NCBI RefSeq assembly: GCF_964340395.1
Contig: NC_135570.1
Location: 15,132,822-15,196,821, forward strand
From: Glandiceps talaboti
Lineage: Eukaryota > Hemichordata > Enteropneusta > Spengelidae
Length of the DNA: 64,000 bases
Reading direction: 5' to 3'
Shown piece after piece: positions 1 through 13,400 of the stretch. Position 1 is the first letter of the stretch, and each line of letters begins with the position of its first letter. Made by a program: the position numbers and the translations under genes. The notes beneath the pieces were generated by a model. It saw only the letters and a program-made list of their open reading frames with translations, ran no database searches and had not been told where the DNA came from.

Positions 1-356
1 GAGGGTATGATGCCGCAAATTCTCAGAATGAACACTAGAGGGCAGCTCAAAATTGAAAAAATGGACATCAAAATTTAGTTAAGAGTTATACAGGTGATAT
101 ACAAGTATTTGTTGCCCTGAACCCAAGTTCCAATGACTGCATTATTAAAACAATACACAACTTGTCCTGTTTTGTAAGATTGTGTTGTTTAGTAGTTAGT
201 ACATAATAGGATTTTATGTACTAACTATTTTCATTCAAGTCAAATAGTTTATAAACTTTGAAGTCAAATCTTGAGTACTGTAAACTTGGATATTTTCAAT
301 TCTAGAAATTTTTGAGTTTTTGCAGTCTTCAGCTGATTCTCAAAGACTAATTTTTT

Positions 357-876
357 ACTAATTACCTGACTGGTACATTGTGTTCATGTACAAGAAGACA
401 TTTTAGTCACTACTTATTTTTACTAATTACCAGACTGGTACATTGTGTTCATGTACAAGAAGGCATTTTAGTCACTACTTATTTTTACTAATTACCAGAC
501 TGGTACATTGTGTTCATGTACAAGAAGGCATTTTAGTCACTACTTATTTTTACTAATTACCAGACTGGTACATTGTGTTCATGTACAAGAAGGTATTTTA
601 GTCACTACTTATTTTTACTAATTACCAGACTGGTACATTGTGTTCATGTACAAGAAGGCATTTCAGTCACTACTTATTTTTACTAATTACCAGACTGGTA
701 CATTGAGCTCATGTACAAGAAGGCAGTTTAGTCACTACTTATTTTTACTCATTACCAGAGTGGTACATTTTGTTCATGTACAAAAGACATTTTAGTCACT
801 ACTTATTTTACTAATTATCGGACTGGTACATTGTGTTCATGTACAAGAAGACATTTTAGTCACTACTTATTTTTAC
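357..876. repeat. 65-bp tandem satellite, about 8 copies
   Basis: Eight tandem copies of a unit that starts TACTAATTACCAGACTGG and ends TTTAGTCACTACTTATTTT. Copy starts fall at about 357, 421, 486 and then every 65 bp. The middle copies are nearly identical; the last two differ by substitutions and 1-bp deletions. No open frame runs through it. Confidence 0.95.
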
Positions 877-3800
877 ATTTTATTGTCCAGTGAAATAAAC
901 AAAAATAAGTCGTCAGTGAAAGTGTCCAGCTTTCCAGAATATTTTGGCTAGACGTATCACAAAAATCAATACCATTTTTCTTGATGACAACACACTTTTA
1001 TTATTTAATTTTGTCCAAAATGGAAAAAACAATAAAATATTTCATTACATTCACACACAAAATTGAATAAAACAAAAAGTGATACATCTGTTTAATCATG
1101 GTGAAGGTTACAGACAGAATTTTACAAAAACCATAAACAGGAAGTACAGAGAACATAATATGAAAATAGGTTGGGTTTTTTTCAACAATGTAGAAATATA
1201 GTATGGAAGTAACTCACATGTAGCAAAACCTCTCTCATCACACAAATTACTTGCTTAGATCATCATGAAGGACTTTGTACATGATTGTAATATTTTCATG
1301 AAATTGTAATAAAATTGACATTTGTAGCTAGCACTTAGACAGAGAACTGTGGAATTGTTTGAGTTTTTGTTCCTATTAAAGAAAGTGGGACACGTGTATG
1401 GAAATCTTTGGGCTGAAAACAGGGAATATTCCTGATAGCAAAAGGATGCTGATTTCCTTGAATGTATACCCATAACATAAGGAAGGCACAGGTGGTTAGT
1501 GGATTGCACTCAAAAATCTTAACTTGTAAATTTTGTACAAATATCTGATCATAACATGTGCATATATGATAACAGTTCACTATTGCTGCTAGAACACTGC
1601 AGAATGGTCAAGTAATAGAAAAACAGAAACTCATGTCACCATTGTCATATCTTCACTAAATTTTGTAAACATAATCAAAACTCTGGTAACTTCTTACAAA
1701 TTGCGACTAAAGCTCGGTCATGAGTGCAAATCAACTTCCAGTGAGTGAAAACGACTTTGAAGATGGCCATCAAAAAAATACAATTAATGTAACCATGTGA
1801 TTCGACATCACATTTCAGTAACTGTGACATGGGCAAGTTCTTTGATTTTGTTTGTTTGTTTGTTTGTTTGTTTGTTGTTTTATCTATTTTACACTGTTTT
1901 TGGAAGGCATATTACATTATGTTACATTCTCTTGTCTTATCAGTGACAGTCATTGATCCAACTGAAATTTACCTACCATATACAAATACCGGTAATTTCA
2001 AAATCTAATTTTCAAACTACAAAATTTACATCACGGAAAAATCATCCATACATGAGAGAACTCACCAATAACTAGGTGACTAGTTTGCTTTGGTTCATAC
2101 ATAACTGTGAAAATAGAAAGATTACAAGTAAAAACTTCCATTATTTGGGTGAGGTTCATGAGCAAAAAAATCCCTGGTGAACTCAGGTAAATCTTTACCT
2201 CACTCTCACCCTTGACAAAAAACACTGAAATAATTACTCTGGATAATCAAAGTTGCTTTTCATGTTGACTAAGAAGTCAAACAAAGTCGTAGACTGTTCA
2301 AATAGTATCCATATACAGAGCATTTAATATTACATCATTCTGAGACAAAATTTTCAGCTCTTGCTTTTGGGATGAGATTCTATTGTTGCTGTTACAGTTA
2401 TAAGACCTGGCTAGCTGGTGGTTTTACTACACACTGAAAACTAGAAAAATTCTCTTTCATTGTAATATACCTCCAAATCTGATTCAAACCCGATGTAGTG
2501 TACACTGCATGATTTCTTTTTGGCTGTTACATTTACTGTCGTCCTGTGCTTGTGCTCTTTTCGAACAGAGCATTTTCAAGTACTGTACCCATATGTTTTG
2601 GCGCATTACACATTCTTATTCACTGAATGAATTCACTCAATGCTCTCACGTGGCTCTGGAAAACCTATGATATATTGTGTCAGATGTATGTAACAGGTGC
2701 TCACAAAAGAACAACAGACAGTAAACGTAACAGCCAAAAAGCAATTGCACCGTGTACACTACATCAGATTTTGATCAGACTGTATACCTCTCCCAACATC
2801 TAACATCTACACAAGTCTCATAATCTGACCTGTCTGTACAAAAACTATAACTTGTCTACTAGCTAACATGATTACATGACTCTGTAAATTCATCTTCGCT
2901 ATAATCATGTGTTTAGAAACACTACAAAAATCTACAATAATTATACACAATACACAAATTTTCTCATTTTTTCTTCACACAATACACAATCTGAAAGTAA
3001 TAAAAAAATACATGTTTGTGTTTGAAATTTCTTTTTTCTAATACAATTCACTTGAACATTCAAAATGTAAATTCAATTTAAGTGATACGCAATCTCTCCA
3101 AATCTAACCCTTAATTTTCAACATCAATAAATACAATTCAGTTAATGGTGCAAGGAATGCGTGTATGGAAATATTACAACTTTGCATACCTTGGAAGACT
3201 GCATCTATATATTAGATTAACCTGTCTGTTTGCCTAGCAACCCGAACAAGCAGACAGAAAGAAAGCAACCCGAATTCTGACTGTGATTCTGTCCCTTACT
3301 GGAAAAAATCCTTGAAAAAAAGTAACGTCTACAAATTTTAAGCTACAATATATTAAGCTATATAAAGTCATTTTGAAACAATTTTCACAAAAGCCATATT
3401 TAGACGATATCTATTTTAAAATATTATTGCAATCAAACAGTGATGAGGGTACATTAATAGCCGATAAAGACTACATTCTCTGTGTACTGGCGAAAAAACA
3501 TATGATTGGTAAAATATGCAAACTGCATGGACTTATCACTCTATTCATTGAAGGCATGCAACTAGAAAATTGTAATACAAAAGTTTCATTCAGAAATTCA
3601 CATATCTTGATATTTCATGAACAAATTGTTCAAACTTGAGACCCAGGCAGTGCAAGACATATCAAATATCAAAATATACATAATATATATAAATGGTGAC
3701 TTTCCATCATATGATATTCAACTTGGAGAAATATTTCAATATTCAAACTTTGCCAAATATTTGTAATAGCATCTGTATCTACAAGAAATCTCATCCATTT

Positions 3801-4153
3801 GATAAAATTTACAAAAAAATGATGTAAAATCTAGAAGCCAAATATGTAGCTACTACTCAAATATATCCACCTCTCTAACCACTGTCATGTGGTTTAATCC
3901 TATTATTGTCTATTATGAGAATGGGTCGCTAAACATTGCAACAGGGGGTGATGCAGGGTGTGAAATTAAATTCACAAGATATCAAAATTAAAAAACACAA
4001 AATGATCGATACAGAGTTTATAGTGATAATTTAAACTGATAAAATTCAATAAATTTATACATCACTGGCCAGAATATCTGCATTTCAGTAATTGTATTTG
4101 TTTTCAAATTCCATAGCACCATCCATAATGAAATATTAAATACATCTCAACTG

Positions 4154-4592
4154 CTAGTCTAGTTTCCAGACAGGGACAGTATTACGTATTAAAAACTCCA
4201 TCTCTTTCCCAGGCTAGTCAAGGTCTCCAACAATTGCACATAATTCTGTGCTCCCTCCCACAGGGTTCATATAAACATGATGACGTCCTCGCGTCCCCAT
4301 GTGATCTTAGTTTAAACAGACTGGAGGTGGAGTTGGTCATTTACATATCATTATTATGTGCTAAATTCCCTCGATAGTCAAAACAGCTGTATGAGTGATG
4401 ACAACATCCTGTCAATTTGTGACGGATTACTACTGACATGCGCCATTTGTTCTTTGCTCAAAGTGATGTTCAAACACACGACACCTTTTGTTGGGATCTT
4501 GACTGGACCTCAGATCACTAACAAAGAGACTAGACTGGCAAAGAGATTAAGTTTTTAATACGTAATACTTTCTCCGTCTGGAAACTAGACTA
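4154..4592. mobile_element. Foldback/MITE-like element with about 75-bp inverted arms and 8-bp flanking repeat
   Basis: The left arm begins TAGTCTAGTTTCCAGAC at 4155. The right arm, read on the minus strand from 4592, begins with the same bases. The arms stay alignable for about 70 bp, including a shared TATTACGTATTAAAAACT block. CTCAACTG directly abuts both ends (4146-4153 and 4593-4600), as expected for an 8-bp target-site duplication. There is no coding capacity, so it is probably a non-autonomous DNA element. Sequences sharing TAGTCTAGTTCC-type motifs occur near 20.7, 23.5 and 10.3 kb. Confidence 0.75.
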
Positions 4593-5282
4593 CTCAACTG
4601 CCTACATCACAAATATTTAAAGACGTGTTCCATTTCGATACAGCACCATCTCAAAATCATTCAACTCTACCAAAATCTACTTTCCTGAATAATTTCCTCA
4701 CGACAAATGTACGTAACACAGTACACAATTCTGACTAATAAAATGGACAATTGGAAAAATAAACACTTTTTTTTCCCTCAAAAAGAAAATATGTTATAGA
4801 AAGAAAAGTTTTTGATAATAAATAAAATCATACATTTGTTTTTGAAAGCTTCACATCCATGTACTTCTAATCAGAACATAAAATTTTCTGGTTTTCACTT
4901 TTCAAAAATACTACTACAAATATACACTACAAATTTAAAAGTAAAATTTAACGTGATCCATATTTTAATTCTTAGATTAATTGAAGGAAATCTAATAAGT
5001 TTTTTGTTATCAATATTTGGCTGGATGTTATTCTTGTGTCCATATGGATGAGGATTGGTATTTATTTTGGATTTTTAAATTACACAATAATTTTATCACG
5101 GCTTCCTACTTGAGAAATCAATGTGAAACAACATAGACCAAGTCTGTGTTTGTAACTCAATACAATTGTAAAAAGCTAAAATTTGTGTAAAAATTTGTAA
5201 TCAATTTGGAATATAAGCCCTGACTGTGAATTTAATACTGATATTTAAACATGTAAATCTCCATACAAATAAGTTATTGTGT

Positions 5283-5402
5283 GCTTACATTTTTAACATA
5301 GCTATCTGTTTTCTTACATTTTTAACATAGCTATCTGTTTTCTTACATTTTTAACATAGCTATGTTTTCTTACATTTTTAACATAGCTATCTCTTTTCTT
5401 AC
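5283..5402. repeat. Short tandem repeat, about 29-bp unit, 4-5 copies
   Basis: Repeats of CTTACATTTTTAACATAGCTATCTGTTTT with small deletions in the third copy. Confidence 0.85.
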
Positions 5403-7452
5403 ATTGTCAATTACATCGAACTATAGTACTATGTGATATATATATTACCTAGCAACAACTTCACTACAAGTTTAGTTACCTAATTTTCCTTATTGTCGTT
5501 TTGTTTACCACAGTTATAAAACTTTGATTTTTTTTTTTTTATGTGCTTTTTTCACTGACTTTTACAGCTCCTAATTCTACAAAAACCCTGATCATGATAA
5601 ACCTGTAAACATTTGTATCAAAACTAAGTGGAATGTGTCAGAATGGTTATCAAAATTGAATAACTGTGAAATCACTTCTAACAAAGCATTATACAAGGTC
5701 GGATAAAATCAGGCAATATATCAAATTGTCATTTACTTTGCAATAACAAACTTGATAACCATAATCTAGGCTGGAGTCTCCCTGCAGTCAATTCTCTGTA
5801 AATCTTGACAGTGTTTCTGACATGCATGCTTTATAGTTCAGTAACTTTCAAGGTTCAAAACTGAATGATGTGTCTTTGAGGGCGCTATTTAAAGAACTCA
5901 ATCACAACACAGTGAGTGATCAGAAAAAGGAGTGCAAATGTAATGATGGCTCTTTCTGCCTTATAGCAGATATCTCCAAAGTACGGGTCAGTATCTTGTT
6001 AACTACTAGATAATGAGTACAGATCTGTAGCTAATAATATTACATATCTAATTTCAACGGAATATCAATCAAGTTAAAATATCATAAATTACTGTAAGTT
6101 TATTACATCAATAATATGGCTTTGTTTACATCAGTGTTCTCCCCACTATAGAGAAAGCACGGTGCAAACACTGTCCTTGCCATCTAGACTGCCATGCTTG
6201 GCAGGTTTCTACCATGCTTCAAAAGTGTTATACCATATTTCGGCTTTGGTAATCTTTGAATGACAATATCAGAAGTAACACTTTCACATGAAGAGAAATG
6301 GCTGATCTCAATGTACATGTATGTATGTGTTAAAATAAACATGTCAGAGTTTGGAAAGTAACTGAACTTTAACTTGAACTAGAGAGGGCGCTATAATCAA
6401 TTTGAATACTTTTATTGCAACTGGTGGAAATGCCAGCTACCGTATATTGGACCATTATTTTGGTATTCTTTTATTTCATAATTCATGGTTTCAAGAGTAC
6501 TAAACATTATTATTATATTCATCAAAGGTCAAAGGTTGAAGGTTAAGGATTTATTCATGATTCATACAGATTGTTTTAAGTTTACTTTACCATTGCAGGT
6601 GAATGGTATGTTATGATGTTTCATTTTTGATAGATTGAAATAAACACCACAACTTATAATTAATGCATTCTACATTGTGATATAATAACTCTCCTCGGCT
6701 TTTATCATTTGGCCTGGATTAAAGATTTTCTGCTGACTAATTTCAAAATAAATGGTGACAGTTACGTCAAGAAACAGTGGATGAAATAAATGAAAACATT
6801 GTGAGATGAGCCATGAAAATCTATAGGTATACGAGACTTGTGATTTGTAATTAACAACCTGAGATGTGATTTTTTTCAACATGAATATATTAACAACCTT
6901 CTATACATACACTTATTAGGATCGCAATAAATAATGCCACTATTAAAACAGAGGTGCAGCTGTTAGTTTCTCACTCACTTCCTTCCTGGTACACATTGCA
7001 TTTTGAAGCTAAAATGGTCTCTGTGCTGATCGAGGAAATAAAACTAAAAACTCTCTCATGACTTTTTTAAGAGTACAAGGACAGACTCATGCTACGGTAT
7101 GCAATATCTGCAAGATATGTTAATTAGCACTTTGCATAATTTGAAGGCAATAGTGATAGCTCACTTTTTTCAATGTGATGTAATTTTAAATTTGAAAAAA
7201 TTCATTGCTTTGATCCCTGTGATTCTAATAAGTATTCCTGCCAATTTTTTTTTCTCAATTTTCATGAGGTATTTTACATTTAATGTAAATCACAGATAAA
7301 ACTTAACAATTCATTTGTACGCATATCAAGTTAAACGTGAACTTGAACTTGTACACATAAACATATAGCTCTGACGTTGTTCATAAATATTCCATAAAAT
7401 GCATCTTTTGGAACACATTTACAGATTTCTACTGCTAGGAAAAAACTCTGCC

Positions 7453-10400
7453 TTAACTCGTACTATGCTTCTCAAAATACTCAACCAATCGTACAGGTTT
7501 AGGTAATGGCCAGTTATATTCATTTGGAACATTGCCCTCCATCTTCGATTCCAGAAAACGAACCATTGGAAACCAAAAGTGCCATCTTTTGTAGCGCGCC
7601 CTCGTAGTTCGGCTGACAGCTAACGTATGATAGTATAAAAACATTCTACATGTTAGATAAAATGCTACGATGACGTCCACGGTGTAGTGTCCATGTGCTG
7701 CCAAAATTGCAAACATACCAGATACACTCATCATCCATATTATCACATGTAGCAACCAAAAACTGCGAGGTGTATCTATGGAAAAATAAAGAAAAGAGAA
7801 GTGTGAACGTTAGGCTGCATCAATTCAATACTTTGTTTGCTGTCCTTGAATTTCCCCAAAACTTACAAGGTAAACAGGGAATAAAACAAACACAGTAAAA
7901 AACCATAATACATGTCATGTCATGCAAAACCCATTTTTCTGTTAAGTTATTTTCTGTTTGTATCTAAATGTACTTGACTAGTGAAATATAAATTTAAAAT
8001 CCTAAGTTTGAATGTCTTAAAATAACTATTTCAGGATCTAATATGTACAGTTGTTCTGACAATATTTGAATGGTCTATCCATTTACAATATTACAGCATG
8101 TGGCCTTCTGCATTTTCAAACTAAATGTGTTTGGTTTTTTTGAAATCTATCAACAAACATACATGTACCCGCACAGGGACAGTAAACAAAGAAGTTAATT
8201 GATGGCGACTTATGTATATCACAGTGTAAAATCTATGCCATTCCTACATCACAAAAGTGATTTTTCGTTTTGCATTGTGTGGTTGAGAAAGGATTACGGT
8301 CTTTTATGGGTATTGTATATTTCGGTATTGTATATTTCGGTATTGTATTATTTTGGTATTGTATATTTCGGTATTGTATATTCTGGTATCGTATATTTCG
8401 GTATTGTATATTTTGGTATTGTATATTTCAGTATTGTATATTCTGGTATTGTATATTTCGGTATTGTACATTTCGGTATTGTACATTTCGGTATTGTATA
8501 TTTTGGTATTGTATATTTCGGTATTGTATATGTCAGTATTGTATATTTCGGTATTGTATATTTTGGTTCACCAGTGAGTCTCATGTCTGGCGTAATTGCA
8601 AAATCTTGTACGATTGAAAAACACGCTTTTTGAGAACAAATCAAGACTGGATATCTTTACCATCACTTGGATAATTAGATATTAATCCCCAACGTTTCTC
8701 TTTGTTCAGTCAAGGAAAATATGAGTGACTTAAAGGGCCTTGTCACTACGAGTCACTAAACAAGTTGTGACAAACCATTAAGTCATAAGTATTTTATGGT
8801 TGAGTGAAGTAAAAATATTGGGGAATAGTGTAATTATACCCCTTCAAGCAGGATGATTTATGAATAAAATAAATAAATAAAATAAAATAATATAAAATAT
8901 ATACTTACACTGTGTGATAAAAAAAGTGAAATTTGTAATAACCATAGCATGGCCACTAAACATATAAGCACCACAAGTTCTTCCACCAGTGGATGCCATT
9001 CCAAGTTTGATAAAAATGGCAGTAGATTTTAACAATCTTGACCATGCACTACCAGTAAACTGTTAATACAAAGTACAACTCTAAGGTAAGGAAATTTTTT
9101 TACAAAACTTTGTTTCCGATAACATCACTTCAGAAAATATGGTAGGGAGGTCGAGATTTTATTTATTTTAATTACTTCAACCCAAAGACAAGATACTCAT
9201 TAGTCACAATACTTCCATAACAGTTGATGAGGTATAAAAGAAGTAAATGAAGACAGTTATTTCACACACAAAATTGCTTCAGACAAATTTCGAGCCACAA
9301 TCTGTACATGTATAGTATATTTTATGAATTCAAAATTCAATGTACCAGTGACCTAAGGGGCCTTGTCATTATGAGTTGAAGATGAGTAATGACAAAATCC
9401 TTAAGTCACAAGAACTTTGCAGCTGAGTAAGGAAATTAATGGGGAACGGCTATAATACTTGCGAAGGCACAAAGTATGAAAAATTTGGAAAGAAATATGG
9501 TGATTTTGATTGCTTTGCCTAAATTTTGGGAATCACAGAACCCATGAAAAAGATATTTATAAATAATCTTTATTTATACTGGATAGTTCTTTAAGCATAT
9601 AATCACTTATCTCCCAAGATGTCAAGTGAGGGCCATCCCTCATGGGTTCAGTGTTAATGCAGGAGGAAACCAGAGTACCCGGGGAAAACCTGCGTTGTTC
9701 GGTAGAGTCAAACTGAATGACCCTCTTACTTACAGCGTGGTAACTTTAATCAAACCCTGAATGGGTTGGAACCCTGACTGCAGTGGTAAGAGGCAAGTGG
9801 TTTAACCAATGACACCCCACAATTTGTTGTTCTGCGGAACGGCCAGGATATAAATGCTATAATTTGTTTGTTTGTTTGTTTGTTCGTTTGTTTGTTTGTT
9901 TGTTTGCTAAACAACTGTAAACAATAAACTGTTAGTAGGTAAAATAAGAAAGACTTCATCATATACACTTACATTGGCAGAACAATCAACATGTTGTCCT
10001 GTTTCTGGAAGTGAAGTGACAGAAATGGTTGCCGACCTGAGAAGATATAGTGTACCAGTTATACAAAAGAAGCGCCTAAGAATGATAAATCTGTGGGAAA
10101 AAAGAAGAAAGAAAGTGTTTGGTTGTTCGTTGGTTTGTTGTCATTTACTCATGTATGTATCTACTCATTTGTCAGTTTATTTTGTTTGTTTGTTTGTTTG
10201 TTTAATTGTTTATTTGTTTTTGTTTGTTTGTTTGTTTACTTGTATGTTTATTTTGTTTTGTTTATATTTGTAAACAGAACTAAATGAGCCTAAGCACCCT
10301 GTGGTGTAAATGGTAACAATACTGTATAGGAACTAGACTGTGAGTGGATGTGTTACCCATTTTTAATGATACTGTACAGGAACTAGACTATATAAGAAAG

Positions 10401-13400
10401 TAAACTTTACCGAAACTCAAATTGTGCTAAAAGTCAACAAAGACTCCCTAGGTTATGATAATTAATTATACTTATGTATGCATGGATAGATCCAGGATGT
10501 ATGTAAATCAACCCTGGCTGTTCTACAATCGTTATGTCAAAAGTGACAGTTTCCATAACAACCACATGTACATTTCTACATGTATGGTGTCTTTATGACA
10601 GGTATTTATATCACCCTACAGTAGGCTACATGTGTACAAACCAACTGACATCAATCACTTTCCCATTCAAGCGAAGTGTCATGTACTTATGTAATGCAAA
10701 TAATCAACATGGCATGGAGTGTTGACATTTGACCTATAATTACAAATGTATAAGTTCGCTGTATTTACATTAGTAGCGATTAATGTACACTGAGTTATAA
10801 AAAAAGTCAAGAAGTGAAAACATGCAATAAATCCTAGCTGAGTTGTTAACACACTAAAGAAATCCAAGAATCAATATTTTTCACCAATTGACTATTTTTA
10901 TAACTCTACATTACTTCCTTAATCCTCTGGCTGCTAGTTTCATAAAATTTGATCCTTTGAAAGTAATTTACCCATTACATGTAAGAAAAGAATTCCAATC
11001 TGCTAAAGTGTGCAACATGTGAAATGAGATGTTGTATATTCCCCAACATTGTTCTTTATTCAACCAAGGAAGATACAAGTGACCGAAGGGACCTTTGTCA
11101 CTACAGTTGCTACATGACTAGTGACAACCCTTAGAGCAAGAGTATTTTCCAGCTGAATGAAGAAAAATATTTGAGAATAACATAATTATACCAGTGCCAG
11201 TAATATCAAAGAAAAAAATAGAGGAAAGAAATGGCAATTTTGAACATTTTGACTCATATTTCAAACACAGCAAAACCAGAATAGACACACGTTGTTGTGA
11301 CACAGACACACGTTTTCGTGATGTACAACAACAGGAGTATATTTTCCATATTTTTTGTTCAATTTGGCTTGTACATGGTATATATATATAGTTACAGGAC
11401 TATATAATGGTAGATGCTTCAAAATGAATAAATTACCATTATTCAAATTAATTATTTATTAATCAAATTATAAATTCATATTAATAGAACTGCAAGTATG
11501 TTTAATAGTAAATTTGTTGGTTTTTGATGTTGTTGTTGTTCTTGTTGTTGTTGTTATTGTGACACTCTGAAGGTATCTTGAGTGATAAAATAAGTGCAGG
11601 TAAATTACCCTATACATGTAGATATATCGATTGTATAAGGTATTTCAACAATGTAAAGTTTGAACTTTGGTAATTAATATTCATTATCTGTAACTTTATC
11701 TACATCATACTCACAGACAATAGTAGTCACTGATGCTCACAAAAACAATGTCGCACCAACTCAATAAACGAACATCCTTCATTTAGGTCAAAACAACCTC
11801 CCCTAATCAAACGTTCAGAAGTGTGACATCAAACATTTATATATGATGTAAACTATGATGAAAACTGTAGAGGTCACACCACTACGACCGATGTAATGTA
11901 AAAACATGATTGTAAACACATTAACATACTACCAGAAACCGGCCAGAACTATCTTACATTTAAAAGTAAATTTTTTATCAACTTATCAACATCTCAGTAG
12001 TAAATACAAAAGCAGTTATCATTGAAGTGAAAAAAAGTACATGTATCTAGTGGCTGTGATAAAAGTTGATGTTTTTGGTGAGCTTACAAAATAACAAGTG
12101 AAGGACTGAAAGTTTTCTGTTGAAAATTGGTTAGAAGTGTGAAAATGAAGTTCAGCAATCGCATTGACACTAGACCGGGCCCTCCCACTAAATGAACAAA
12201 GTTTATTACTTGTATTGTGTGACATTGTGCGGTTGTCCCTAACATATATAACATTGAACTCTTTCTCTATGTAACAGGGTTATTATATCGCGATGAACTC
12301 TGAACTCTGTTAATCTATCATTGAACTTTGATAGCTTTGTAACCTTAATCTGATATAGTAAATTATTACGACTGATTACATGTATTGTATTGATTATACA
12401 CAATGTATAGGTGATACCAAATAATGAGATATCAGAGTGCATTGCACTGATTATGCAGATGAGGTGGATTTAAAAGCCCATATGTTACATTTCATGTCAA
12501 AATTTCACTCAGTCTGTTAAATTAACTGCTTTGCATGTGTCACCATTGTATATTCACTACATTGCATTTTATTTTAGAAGAAGCTCAGGGCTTTTATGTT
12601 TATGAATACATGATAGAGATTACAGTATACAAAGTTGATGTTTTTGGCCACTTTTGTAGGGATCGACTTATACAGTTACATGAACCATGGAAGTAGGGTT
12701 CTACTTCCATGAATGAACAAACTGAAAAATACATGTACACACACACACCGGCATGCACCTACATGTATACACAGCAAACAGACAATCGACAGACAATAGC
12801 AGACACATAGACAGACAATAGCAGACACATAGACAGACAGACAGACAGACAGATTAAGATAGACAGACACAAAGAAACAGTTTATATTATACACACACTC
12901 ACACATTGTAACTATCAAGGCACTAATTAACACTTTTATCACAGCCAGTAGATACATGTCTGTGTATATACATGTACAAATTTGATGCAAAAACGGAAGC
13001 AACCAAAACACAACTCTGCTTCCATATGGTCATTGATTTGAGACAAGAACTCAAAGAAATTTAAGGAGCTTAAATGTGCCCCCCCCCCATCCCCCACAAA
13101 CCCACACACCCTCAAACATTGTTTTTTAACATATCAAAAGTAAATGATGCCATTGATGGTCTATGTAATTGTGGAATAGCTTGAATAGGATATTGGATGA
13201 CTATATAATTCACATCTTCCTAAAATTAATCAGATTAAATCTTGTTTAAAATATAATCGATTCATCAAGGAAATCAGAAATTATAAGCCGACATTACGTG
13301 TTAATGTTGGTTCTGTTCTGTTGATGGCAATCAATGCACTACTAGTGTATAACAACATGATATGAACTATAATTCTAGACAGGAGTATTATTGTACATTC

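Larger units (their letters stand above)
877..7452. other. No recognised gene; AT-rich intergenic or 3' flank
   Basis: I see no exon here with a recognisable protein and matching splice sites. The stretch holds a TTTG microsatellite (about 1846-1876), the inverted-repeat element at 4154-4592 and a short tandem array at 5283-5402. The part next to 7452 is presumably the 3' UTR and flank of the minus-strand SMSr-like gene, but I found no convincing polyadenylation signal close to its stop codon. Confidence 0.6.

Noticed and set aside
8199-8644. ORFs of up to 144 codons on both strands
   Set aside because: Produced by the 15-bp minisatellite in an SMSr-like intron.
10679-10867. Minus-strand frame with FLTFFITQC, resembling the end of SMSr exon 3, as a duplicated exon
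   Set aside because: Only about nine residues match, mostly from a T-rich tract. The catalytic SGH motif is absent and the remainder is unrelated.
11710-11790. Candidate second exon of the SMSr-like gene (frame with LFL..ASVTTIV)
   Set aside because: It contains stop codons and no proper acceptor. The true exon was found at 9973-10090 with correct phase and strong similarity.
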